Below, one piece after another: positions 56,812-64,000 of a stretch of 64,000 bases of DNA (position 1 is the stretch's first letter; the number at the start of each line of letters is the position of its first letter). The position numbers and the translations under genes are program-made. The DNA comes from Palleniella muris (GTDB taxonomy: Bacteria; Bacteroidota; Bacteroidia; Bacteroidales; Bacteroidaceae): contig NZ_SRZC01000006.1 of assembly GCF_004792655.1 (NCBI RefSeq), forward strand, positions 92,721 through 156,720. The letters are read 5' to 3'. The notes beneath the pieces were generated by a model. The model did not search any database and was not told where the DNA came from. It saw only the letters and a list, made by a program, of their open reading frames with translations.

Positions 56812-58440
56812 ATGAACGATTTCAAGACAATTTTCGAAAGCCGTTATACCTGGATAGAAGGCTTCATGCGTAATGTGCGCAGATATGCCACAAGACAGGC
56901 TATGATATGCCACGAAACAAGCACGATATGGACTTATGCCGACCTTAACCGTGACGTCAACCGCCTGTGCAACGCACTGGCAAAGGACGGATTCAAGAAG
57001 GGTGATGTCATCATGATGCAGTTGCTCAACTGCCCTGAATTTGCTTTCGCCTACGTCACTGCCCACAAGATGCACGGTGTCTGCGCTCCTGTGAGCTACC
57101 GAGTAAGCTGTGGCGAACTGTCATTCAACATCGAGGACTCAAAGCCGATGGTGATTCTCTGCTGCGAATCCAAGCTCCCTGATGTCCGGGAAGCCATAAA
57201 AATCGCCAACTATACTCCGAAACGAATCATTGTTGTGGGAGGAAAGACGCATGATGGCATCATCTCTTATGACGACTATGTGAAGGACGCTTCAACGGAA
57301 GAGCCGCCATTCACCTGCGAATACAACATCTATGACGAGACAACACGCCTCTACACTTCAGGTACGACAGGACGCCCGAAGGGTGTTTGCCTGACGAGCA
57401 TCAACGAGGTTCTTTCCGCTCATGACGTGATGATTCACTTCCCGATGAGCTATAAGGATGTGACCATGAACACCACACCATGGTTCCACCGTGGCGGACT
57501 GCACTGTGCCGGTCCTTGTGTTGTGTTCTATGCCGGTGCATCGCTGGTGATACAGGGCAAGTTTGACGCTCACCAGACCTTGAAGCATGTGTGGAAATAC
57601 AAGATAACATTCATCATCGGTGTGCCTACCGTACTTGAAGCACTTGCCGACGAGCAGGAGCGGCAGGGCTATGACATAAGCGCACTGAAGGGAATTGTCA
57701 CCATGGGCAGCCCGCTGGAACGCTCTGCATGCATCCGTTACCAGAAGGTGCTCACTCCGAACATCTTCAACGGCTACGGCACAACGGAGACTTTCTGGAA
57801 CACATTCCTGCGTCCGTTCGACCTTCCTGACTTCGCCGGCACTGCCGGAGCGTCATGCGTGGATGATGATGTGAGAGTGGTGAAAGTCTATGAGGACCAC
57901 CGTGCCGAACCGGACGACCTTGCATCAATTGACGGAAAGGAGGTTGGCGAGGTGATAATCTGCTCTCCTGCCAAGTCACCTTATTACTATGTGAACAACG
58001 ATGAGGAGACTGAAAAGAAATACTATAAGGGCTTCATCTACACCAACGACCTTGCAATATGGGACGAACATCAGTTCATCACTATCGTGGGACGCAAGGA
58101 CGACATGATCATCTCCTCGGGAGAGAACATCTATCCTACTGAGATTGAGGCTGTGCTCAACACACATCCGAAGGTGAAGGACTGCATCGTGACCTCCGTG
58201 CCTGACAAGATTCGCGGACAGATGGTCACTGCCTACGTTGTAAGGAACGACATGTCGCTCACTCCGGAAGAGCTTGACCATTTCTGCAAGGAGAGCTCTG
58301 CCATAGCTAATTTCAAGCGTCCACGCTATTACCGCTTTGTCGAGCAGATTCCTTTCAATGCCACAGGCAAGAAGCTGCATGTGAAAATAAAGCACACAGC
58401 AGAGGTGGATTTGAAGAACGGGCTGCTCTATAGAGTATAA
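56812..58440 (+). CDS. AMP-dependent acyl-CoA/ligase of the ANL superfamily
   Basis: Activates a carboxylate with ATP to an acyl-adenylate, normally then to acyl-CoA. 542 residues. ATP motif Y181-T-S-G-T-T-G-R-P-K-G191, the A5 motif Y-G-T-T-E (about 322-326), a D-D-M-I-I-S-S-G-E-N-I-Y-P-T-E motif near residue 430, and catalytic K520 in T-G-K-K-L. Fatty-acid or medium-chain substrates are likely but not certain; the aryl or acyl specificity cannot be told. It has its own promoter. The next gene, a hotdog thioesterase, lies 125 nt downstream with a long hairpin between; together they could make and release the same acyl-CoA. Confidence 0.92.
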   Translation: MNDFKTIFESRYTWIEGFMRNVRRYATRQAMICHETSTIWTYADLNRDVNRLCNALAKDGFKKGDVIMMQLLNCPEFAFAYVTAHKMHGVCAPVSYRVSCGELSFNIEDSKPMVILCCESKLPDVREAIKIANYTPKRIIVVGGKTHDGIISYDDYVKDASTEEPPFTCEYNIYDETTRLYTSGTTGRPKGVCLTSINEVLSAHDVMIHFPMSYKDVTMNTTPWFHRGGLHCAGPCVVFYAGASLVIQGKFDAHQTLKHVWKYKITFIIGVPTVLEALADEQERQGYDISALKGIVTMGSPLERSACIRYQKVLTPNIFNGYGTTETFWNTFLRPFDLPDFAGTAGASCVDDDVRVVKVYEDHRAEPDDLASIDGKEVGEVIICSPAKSPYYYVNNDEETEKKYYKGFIYTNDLAIWDEHQFITIVGRKDDMIISSGENIYPTEIEAVLNTHPKVKDCIVTSVPDKIRGQMVTAYVVRNDMSLTPEELDHFCKESSAIANFKRPRYYRFVEQIPFNATGKKLHVKIKHTAEVDLKNGLLYRV

Positions 58441-58471
58441 CATTCCGACATCCATTATTACAGCATAACAC

Positions 58472-58515
58472 GATGCCGCCGGTGACTCCGCATGCATGGA
58501 GACACCGGCGGTATC
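58472..58515. repeat. Long GC-rich hairpin between ligase and thioesterase genes
   Basis: 18-position stem with one A-A mismatch and one G-T pair (58472-58489 / 58498-58515) and an 8-nt loop. There is no T-run on either strand, so it may protect or process the mRNA and not terminate it. Confidence 0.65.
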
Positions 58516-58564
58516 TTCACAGATAAGCGCCCCCCTGACAATACTTACCAAAAACACAAACAAC

Positions 58565-59005
58565 ATGGAAAAAGAAGAAATGGCATTCCATCACCAGATG
58601 CCGGCACAGCTGCGCTTTTCCGACATCGACCAATTCGGACACATGAACAATTCTGTATACTTCTCACTGTTCGACATGTGCAAGACGCGGTACTTCATCG
58701 ATGTACTCGGGCAGCATATCTTTGACAGTCTCGGTATTGTCGTGGCGCATATCGACGCGAATTTCCTCGCACCGATATTCTACCCTGACGAGATTGTCCT
58801 GCAAACGACCATAACGCATCTTGGCACAAAGAGCTTCCGGCTCTTCCAACGAGCCATCAACAAAAGGACAAAGGAGGTGAAATGCGAATGCAACACGGTC
58901 ATGGTCTTCTTCGACACAGTACACAACCACTCCATCCCCATGCCGGAATCCTTCAAGCAGAAGATTGCGGAATATGAGGGAGACAACAATCTTCTGACGA
59001 AATAA
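58565..59005 (+). CDS. Hotdog-fold acyl-CoA thioesterase, 4HBT type
   Basis: 146 residues. The motif F-S-D-I-D-Q-F-G-H-M-N-N-S-V-Y (about 18-32) with the catalytic Asp is the YbgC/4HBT signature. N-F-L-A-P-I-F-Y-P-D-E near residue 70 and M-V-F-F-D near residue 118 fit the fold. It hydrolyses acyl-CoA to free acid and CoA; chain length unknown. The frame is open from 58496 but ATG 58565 (M-E-K-E-E-M-A-F) is better, since the earlier start lies inside the hairpin region. It follows the ligase gene and precedes pdxS, which has its own promoter. Confidence 0.9.
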   Translation: MEKEEMAFHHQMPAQLRFSDIDQFGHMNNSVYFSLFDMCKTRYFIDVLGQHIFDSLGIVVAHIDANFLAPIFYPDEIVLQTTITHLGTKSFRLFQRAINKRTKEVKCECNTVMVFFDTVHNHSIPMPESFKQKIAEYEGDNNLLTK

Positions 59006-59046
59006 AGCAGATTTCGGAACAATGTTTTTCCATTCGGGAATGGATT

Positions 59047-59078
59047 GTTGCATGACAATGCTCCTCTCACTACCTTTG
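59047..59078 (+). promoter_or_regulatory. Promoter for pdxS-pdxT
   Basis: GTTG at 59047-59050, exactly 20 bp, TACCTTTG at 59071-59078. Leader about 57 nt. Confidence 0.8.
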
Positions 59079-59141
59079 CACAAGACTTGAAACGGTGGGC
59101 ATAAGGCACACCGTAACCAACAAAAGCAAAAGGACAAAGAA

Positions 59142-60014
59142 ATGGAAAACAGAACAGAACTTAACCGCAACCTTGCACAGATGCTTAAGGGCGGTGTCAT
59201 CATGGATGTTACAACACCGGAGCAGGCAAGAATCGCCGAGGCTGCAGGCGCATGTGCAGTAATGGCATTGGAGCGTATTCCTGCGGACATCCGTGCAGCA
59301 GGAGGCGTAAGCCGCATGAGCGACCCTAAGATGATAAAGGGCATACAGGAGGCGGTGACAATCCCGGTAATGGCGAAATGCCGCATAGGGCATTTTGTCG
59401 AGGCACAGATACTTGAGGCTATCGAGATTGACTACATAGACGAGAGTGAGGTGCTCTCCCCTGCCGATGATGTGTACCATATTGACAAGCGCAAGTTCGA
59501 TGTGCCTTTTGTCTGCGGTGCCAAAAACCTTGGCGAGGCTCTGCGACGCATAAACGAGGGCGCAACCATGATACGCACAAAGGGCGAGCCGGGCACAGGT
59601 GATGTCATCCAGGCCGTACGTCACATGCGTATGATACAGAGCGAAATACGCCGCCTTGTCTCCATGAGCGAGGATGAACTGTATGAGGCTGCCAAGCAGT
59701 TGCGTGTGCCGTTTGACCTCGTGCAGTATGTGCATGAGAACGGCAAGCTCCCTGTCGTCAATTTTGCAGCAGGAGGTGTGGCTACACCTGCCGATGCTGC
59801 CCTTATGATGCAGCTTGGCGCAGAGGGAGTGTTCGTCGGAAGCGGCATATTCAAGAGCGGTGACCCTGTGAAGCGTGCACAGGCAATCGTAAAGGCCGTC
59901 ACCAATTACAATAATCCGAAAATCATAGCAGAGCTGAGCGAGAATCTTGGCGAGGCGATGGTAGGCATCAACGAGAGCGAAATAGAACTGCTGATGGCAG
60001 AGAGAGGCAAATAA
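59142..60014 (+). CDS. pdxS: Pyridoxal 5'-phosphate synthase, PdxS subunit
   Basis: Synthase subunit of the deoxyxylulose-phosphate-independent PLP pathway. Joins ribose 5-phosphate, glyceraldehyde 3-phosphate and ammonia. 290 residues, the normal length. TIM-barrel landmarks: the L-K-G-G-V-I-M-D-V start (about 11-19), [11 protein letters not shown], Schiff-base K79 in [18 protein letters not shown] near residue 150, and [11 protein letters not shown] near 208. Partner pdxT follows 4 nt after the stop. The route is less common among Bacteroidales than PdxA/PdxJ, so the pair tells which B6 route the strain uses. Confidence 0.97.
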   Translation: MENRTELNRNLAQMLKGGVIMDVTTPEQARIAEAAGACAVMALERIPADIRAAGGVSRMSDPKMIKGIQEAVTIPVMAKCRIGHFVEAQILEAIEIDYIDESEVLSPADDVYHIDKRKFDVPFVCGAKNLGEALRRINEGATMIRTKGEPGTGDVIQAVRHMRMIQSEIRRLVSMSEDELYEAAKQLRVPFDLVQYVHENGKLPVVNFAAGGVATPADAALMMQLGAEGVFVGSGIFKSGDPVKRAQAIVKAVTNYNNPKIIAELSENLGEAMVGINESEIELLMAERGK

Positions 60015-60018
60015 AGGC

Positions 60019-60576
60019 ATGAGAATAGCAATACTTGCATTGCAAGGTGCCTTTGCGGAGCACCAACAGATGCTACGGCGTACAGGCACGGACTCCTTCC
60101 TTGTAAGGAACGCCGATGACTGGCAGCAGCAGAAGGACGGTCTGATTATTCCCGGAGGCGAGAGTACGGCAATGATGCGCATCATCAATGACGGAGGACT
60201 TTTCGAACCTGTCAGGAATGCCATTGCAGGCGGGCTTCCGGTATTCGGCACCTGTGCCGGGCTGATAATGCTTGACAAGGAGCATCTCGGAACAATGGAC
60301 ATCACCGTGAAGCGTAACGCTTATGGCAGACAGCTCGGCAGTTTCCATACTGTTCACGAGATGAGGGGAATTGGAGAGATACCCATGACATTCATCCGTG
60401 CACCATATATCACGGCTGTAGGGGACAGTGTGGAGATTCTTGCAGAAATCGAAGGAAACATTGTCGCCGCAAGACAAGGATGCCAGATTGTCACAGCCTT
60501 CCACCCTGAACTGAACAATGATACTCGTGTGCATGAGTTATTCATAAACTCTGTCATAAATCTGCGGGCGAAATAA
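60019..60576 (+). CDS. pdxT: Pyridoxal 5'-phosphate synthase, glutaminase subunit PdxT
   Basis: Supplies ammonia from glutamine to PdxS through a channel. 185 residues. Class I glutaminase fold: I-I-P-G-G-E-S-T-A-M near residue 45, nucleophile C79 in F-G-T-C-A-G-L, and the His/Glu pair in F-H-P-E (about 167-170). The start is four nt after the pdxS stop; the two form one operon. The bidirectional stem at 60613-60656 ends it. Confidence 0.97.
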   Translation: MRIAILALQGAFAEHQQMLRRTGTDSFLVRNADDWQQQKDGLIIPGGESTAMMRIINDGGLFEPVRNAIAGGLPVFGTCAGLIMLDKEHLGTMDITVKRNAYGRQLGSFHTVHEMRGIGEIPMTFIRAPYITAVGDSVEILAEIEGNIVAARQGCQIVTAFHPELNNDTRVHELFINSVINLRAK

Positions 60577-60612
60577 GACAATTATTTTAACTAATGCCTG
60601 TCACAGACCATA

Positions 60613-60656
60613 AAGTGCACTCCAAAAGTTTTGTATTTAACTTTTGGAGTGCACTT
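60613..60656. terminator. Bidirectional terminator between pdxT and TonB receptor
   Basis: Perfect 18-bp inverted repeat, AAGTGCACTCCAAAAGTT / AACTTTTGGAGTGCACTT (60613-60630 / 60639-60656), with an 8-nt loop. It lies between converging genes, though there is no long T-run. Confidence 0.75.
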
Positions 60657-60756
60657 CAAACATAATGCATCCTCTGCATTTTAATTCATATACTATCAAA
60701 CACTTCTTATGAACGTTTTGAAAAAGAAAAACTTCAAAATCCCTTTTCTTAATACT

Positions 60757-62832
60757 CTATTTATTCCACAGACTTACAGTTACTCCGGCACGAAGCCAGC
60801 GTCCAGGTTGCGGAATTGTGACATAGTCATAGTAGCATTTGTTGAGAAGGTTTTCACCGTCAACATATAATTTCCAACGTTTTTCTTTCCAAGAAAGGCG
60901 GCCGTCAAGGAGCGCGTAGCTTGGGTTGTTCTCCCCCACACGGTCCTGCCAACGCCATGAAAGGCTTAGAGCCAGATTCTTCCATATCCTTCCTGAAGCG
61001 GAAAGCACGAACTTATGGCGCAAATACTCCATTGCATACTTACTGGAAATGACATTAACTGTGTAAGAAGAGCTCTCGTTGATGTATGCGTACTGTAACC
61101 CAACAGATGCAACAGGAAAAGACTCACCCCACATTTGTTGCGGCAACAAACGCACATTCAGCTCTGCTCCAACATTGTCAAGACAGAAATTGACCGAATG
61201 GAATATACCGTCCGACTCCAGTTCTCCTGACTGAGAAAGACTGCTGTAGGTCACCCAGTCTATCATGTCAGTCTTATGACTGTAGAACGCCTGTGCTTCA
61301 ACAGCAACACCTTTGGCAGAAAAGGATGCACCTAACTGAAGGTCTGATGTTTTCTCCGGACGAATGTCATGGTTGCCTTCTATGTTCTTCCCGCTGTAGT
61401 ACAAGTCCGTGAATGTCGGCATACGCATTGCCATGTTCCATGAGGCATACAGTTTCCAATTGCAGTCAGGTCGCCATGCAATGTCCAGACCGGGATAAAA
61501 CCGCCATCGACGGTTATTGCCTGTATTCATATTGGCAAGCAATCCGAGAGAGAAAGTCCAACACTTAAGTAGAATGTCATGCTCCATGAATGAAGAGACA
61601 TTGGTTCTTGAATCCTTGAACTTATAGAAATTCCCGTCCTGAGCATCATAGCCGCCGGTCTCCTGCCACTCATTTTCCGCAAGAGGATTTCCAAGAGAGG
61701 TACTTAAGACGGACTCTTTGCGTACTTCAACACCAAGAGATGTCCTGCCGAGAAATGTCGAAAACCACATATTGACAGAGGCTCCTCTTGAGTCAACCTT
61801 ATGGAAATTCTCACCTGCGGGCTCTCCCTTATGCCACTGATAATGATCGTACCAACGATTCCAATAGAGCTGTGGCGAAATGTGCACTTTTCCTATTTTC
61901 ACATTCCCGTTCAAGGCAAACATCCATCTCTCGGTGCTTTCCCATTGGTCTGTGCTCGCAGCACCATAGAAAGTGTTCGCACCATAGGGCTTATAGCTGT
62001 AGCCCGCCTGACCGCTTATGGAGAAATTATCCATGGAAAAGCCTCCGTTATAAAAGAAGCGCGTCGACGAGAACGCACTGTTCGGTGTGCCACCGTCCGC
62101 CCGTGTATAGCCTCCGGAAAGCATTGAGCGGAAGCGCCCGGCACCATTATTGCCAAGCCCGTCGGCGTCGACGGAGACAGAGCCGTTTCCTCCGGCATAG
62201 CCGTAACTGCCGCCGTAAAGATGCGCCATAGCCTCATTGCCGGACTGCCGCGTGATGATGTTTATCACACCGTTGAATGCCGAAGTTCCATGAACACGTG
62301 CAGCAGGGCCTTCGAGTATCTCTATGCGCTCGATGTCCTCCACGCTGACAGGGAAATCTGCCGAAAGATGTCCGGTTTGAGGTGAGGAAATGTTGACTCC
62401 GTTAATAAGAATCGTAATCTGGTCAAAGTTTCCTCCACGAATCGAGATGTCCGTCTGCACACCAAAGCCACCGCGCTGACGGACATCCACGCCTGTGACT
62501 GACTTCAATAAATCGTTGATGGTTTCCGCCGCCGCACGATGAATGTCCTCACGTGTGATGACAGAGACTATCTTCGCCGACTCACTGAGAGTCAGCGGCA
62601 CCCGACTTCCGGTGACCACCACCTCGTCGAGCCTGAGCTCATTGTGCTGCAACGAGTCACCGACAGCGTCCGTGCGCACGCTTATCCCCTCAGCCTTCGT
62701 ATGCGTAAGGGTCGCGACGCTCAGTGTGCCGATAATCACTTCACGTCCCATGCACGCAAACAGAGCATAACTCTTGCGTGAGAAACGTGTGAAACGCAGC
62801 CTGTTGAACTCACAGAATGATTTTTTCTGCAT
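60757..62832 (-). CDS. TonB-dependent receptor, BtuB/FecA type
   Basis: 691 residues; outer-membrane importer for a cobalamin, siderophore or similar ligand. The N-terminus has a basic segment and a long export signal (G-R-E-V-I-I-G-T-L-S-V-A-T-L). TonB box D-E-V-V-V-T-G-S-R lies at about residues 68-76, the plug at about 80-190 (I-S-I-R-G-G-N-F-D-Q-I-T-I-L-I-N-G, I-E-I-L-E-G-P-A-A), then the barrel. It has no CarboxypepD domain, in contrast to the other TonB receptors in the window. The length fits a BtuB-like protein, but there is no cobalamin riboswitch in the short leader. The AraC-type gene is just upstream, on the same strand, and may control it. Confidence 0.88.
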   Translation of the reverse strand: MQKKSFCEFNRLRFTRFSRKSYALFACMGREVIIGTLSVATLTHTKAEGISVRTDAVGDSLQHNELRLDEVVVTGSRVPLTLSESAKIVSVITREDIHRAAAETINDLLKSVTGVDVRQRGGFGVQTDISIRGGNFDQITILINGVNISSPQTGHLSADFPVSVEDIERIEILEGPAARVHGTSAFNGVINIITRQSGNEAMAHLYGGSYGYAGGNGSVSVDADGLGNNGAGRFRSMLSGGYTRADGGTPNSAFSSTRFFYNGGFSMDNFSISGQAGYSYKPYGANTFYGAASTDQWESTERWMFALNGNVKIGKVHISPQLYWNRWYDHYQWHKGEPAGENFHKVDSRGASVNMWFSTFLGRTSLGVEVRKESVLSTSLGNPLAENEWQETGGYDAQDGNFYKFKDSRTNVSSFMEHDILLKCWTFSLGLLANMNTGNNRRWRFYPGLDIAWRPDCNWKLYASWNMAMRMPTFTDLYYSGKNIEGNHDIRPEKTSDLQLGASFSAKGVAVEAQAFYSHKTDMIDWVTYSSLSQSGELESDGIFHSVNFCLDNVGAELNVRLLPQQMWGESFPVASVGLQYAYINESSSYTVNVISSKYAMEYLRHKFVLSASGRIWKNLALSLSWRWQDRVGENNPSYALLDGRLSWKEKRWKLYVDGENLLNKCYYDYVTIPQPGRWLRAGVTVSLWNK

Positions 62833-62846
62833 AATTTTATTTTGAT

Positions 62847-62867
62847 AAAAGCAGGTCCCTAACCTGC
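62847..62867 (-). terminator. Small terminator or attenuator ahead of TonB receptor
   Basis: Reverse strand GCAGGT-TAGGG-ACCTGC followed by TTTTATC. It sits between the AraC gene and the receptor start (15 nt upstream of ATG), so it could either end the AraC transcript or regulate entry into the receptor gene. Confidence 0.55.
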
Positions 62868-62930
62868 ACTGAAAATTATTATATATAGGGATTTTGAAGT
62901 TTTCTTCTATAACTTATTCATGTCCGAAAG

Positions 62931-63848
62931 TCACTTGCCAGCAACCTTTTCCTTCTCCTCTACAAGCACTTTGTCACGGAAATCAGAGGGAAGATAGCCG
63001 GTCTGACGCTTGAAAAACTTCACGAAATACGACGGGTCGTCATATCCCATGCGGTAGGCTATCTCCTTCACCATAAGGTTTGTGAAGCGCAGGAGACGCT
63101 TCGCCTCCAGGATGACACGGTCATTGATGAACGCGAGCGGAGACTTGCGCGAGCATTCCGTAACACTGTTGGTAAGGGTCTTTGACGAGACATTAAGCCG
63201 TTCGGCATAGTCCTTTACGGTATGTATGCGGTCAAACTCCTGCTCCAGCATTTTGCGGAATAGCAGGAACAGGCGGTGGGACGCGCGTGTCGTATGCAAC
63301 GGCAAAGAATCGGGGCGCACACCATGACGCTGCACATTGACAAGGAATATCTTCACCAGCGCACGGAGAATGTCCATGTGCCCGAAATCATCCACACTCT
63401 CCTGCTCCAGGCGCATACGCTCTATTATTCCGTGAAGGTGGTTCACCACAGAAGATTCCTTTATCACAAAGTAAGGCGCGGTGTCAAAAGCATTGAACAT
63501 ATTATATTTTATGAAAATATCCTCATCGGCATTCTCATATTTCAGAAAATCCGTACACAGCTTCACAGAGATTCCCTTATGCCTTGTTCGGCCGTCAAAG
63601 CTGTGAATCTGCCCCGGAGAGAGGAAGAATATGGAATTTTCCTCCACAACATAGTCCTGAAAATCCACAGTATGGATGCCACCACCTTCAAAGAACCACA
63701 GTATCTCGTAGAAGGTGTGGACATGCGGATGACTGTTGGTTTCCATGTCCATGTCAAGGAATTCCGGCATAGCTTCTATGCCGAAACCATCACCGGAAGG
63801 TGCCTCGCACACCATATTATATATATCACCGAGAGAAACCTTTTCCAT
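62931..63848 (-). CDS. AraC-family regulator with cupin-type N-terminal domain
   Basis: 305 residues. N-terminal cupin-like sensor (about 30-100: H-P-H-V-H-T-F-Y-E-I-L-W-F-F-E-G-G-G and F-L-S-P-G-Q-I-H-S-F) and C-terminal AraC helix-turn-helix (about 200-295: Y-A-E-R-L-N-V-S-S-K-T-L and M-G-Y-D-D-P-S-Y-F-V-K-F-F-K-R). The frame opens with TTG at 63857, but ATG 63848 is more likely. The effector is probably a small molecule; it could be the ligand of the neighbouring TonB receptor. The -7 box TATTTTTG lies at 63878-63871 with a leader of about 15 nt. Confidence 0.9.
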   Translation of the reverse strand: MEKVSLGDIYNMVCEAPSGDGFGIEAMPEFLDMDMETNSHPHVHTFYEILWFFEGGGIHTVDFQDYVVEENSIFFLSPGQIHSFDGRTRHKGISVKLCTDFLKYENADEDIFIKYNMFNAFDTAPYFVIKESSVVNHLHGIIERMRLEQESVDDFGHMDILRALVKIFLVNVQRHGVRPDSLPLHTTRASHRLFLLFRKMLEQEFDRIHTVKDYAERLNVSSKTLTNSVTECSRKSPLAFINDRVILEAKRLLRFTNLMVKEIAYRMGYDDPSYFVKFFKRQTGYLPSDFRDKVLVEEKEKVAGK

Positions 63849-63870
63849 TATGCCCAATTATTTAGTGGTG

Positions 63871-63878
63871 CAAAAATA
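63871..63878 (-). promoter_or_regulatory. -7 box for AraC-type gene
   Basis: Reverse-strand TATTTTTG. The expected -33 position reads AGTG, so the match is partial. Confidence 0.5.
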
Positions 63879-64000
63879 CTAAAATTCCCTGAAACTACCA
63901 CTTATGAAAGTTAAAAATGTGCATATTCGTGCAAAAAAGGAACCACCATTCCCAAATTCACCATTTATTTTCCCGAATTGCCTTGGGATATAGGAAATAA

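Noticed and set aside
62833..62930. Cobalamin riboswitch before the BtuB-like receptor
   Set aside because: The gap is only about 98 nt and holds one 6-bp hairpin, too little for a B12 riboswitch.
1..64000. tRNA, rRNA, transposase and prophage genes
   Set aside because: None was recognised on reading both strands. No cloverleaf-like block or recombinase motif was noticed, though a covariance search for tRNAs was not possible.

Overview
The window is a stretch of Bacteroidales chromosome, most likely Prevotellaceae or a close relative. Three kinds of evidence support this. Promoters follow the Bacteroidota form (TTTG, about 20 bp, TAnnTTTG). There is a SusC/SusD pair with a membrane sensor-regulator, and several other TonB-dependent receptors. 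The gene neighbourhoods are typical of the order: nusB-yajC-CdaR-like-coaE, rplY-pth-S4 protein, and dcp-dCMP deaminase-S41 protease-5-FCL. No rRNA, tRNA, CRISPR array, transposase or prophage gene was recognised.

Layout. 1-488 is intergenic, with a tandem 22-bp repeat array and a roughly 208-bp near-palindrome. 489-5619 holds udk, rpmE2, two GH25 muramidase-like proteins and a double zinc-ribbon membrane protein. 5702-6181 is a YafQ-type toxin-antitoxin pair whose toxin is frameshifted. 6312-8771 is a TonB receptor. 8961-9086 is a likely small RNA with its own promoter and terminator. 9200-13214 is a three-gene envelope operon (lipoprotein, TonB-like, membrane protein), followed by a long rod-shaped RNA resembling 6S RNA at 13255-13440. 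13814-19979 is a housekeeping run ending in an orphan response regulator and a miniature AbgT-like membrane protein. 20343-27558 is a SusD/SusC locus with a divergent propeller-transmembrane-AraC regulator. 27857-35475 is a reverse-strand gene train (small ORF, YqaA-like, membrane protein, purD, DPP-like peptidase, THUMP methyltransferase, cysE). 36044-43660 holds an SLC13 permease with RCK domains, a low-complexity exported protein, a cation antiporter, a DUF5606 protein, coaE, a CdaR-like protein, yajC and nusB. 43934-47523 holds rplY, pth, an S4 protein and trxB. 47664-55099 holds a 1456-residue CE8 pectin methylesterase and an outer-membrane beta-barrel protein. 55864-60576 holds an orphan LytTR regulator, an acyl-CoA ligase, a thioesterase, and pdxS-pdxT. 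60757-63848 holds a TonB receptor and an AraC regulator.

The main thing not explained by ordinary annotation is a family of short tandem arrays. Six intergenic regions (22-131, 9099-9186, 20031-20118, 35675-35762, 45920-45985, 55533-55623) each carry three to five degenerate 22-bp units. The core of each unit is the palindrome GGTNACC flanked by A and T runs. The unit length is kept almost exactly, while the arms drift. This looks like a phased, dispersed DNA-binding or structural element rather than a CRISPR or a coding repeat.

Functionally the window combines carbohydrate acquisition (SusCD and its regulator, the pectin methylesterase), envelope work (GH25 proteins, TonB receptors, antiporter), and core metabolism (uridine salvage, dCMP deamination, folate recycling, purine, cysteine, CoA and PLP synthesis, thioredoxin reduction). 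All residue positions and repeat alignments were worked out by eye. Family names come from motif recognition, without database searches.
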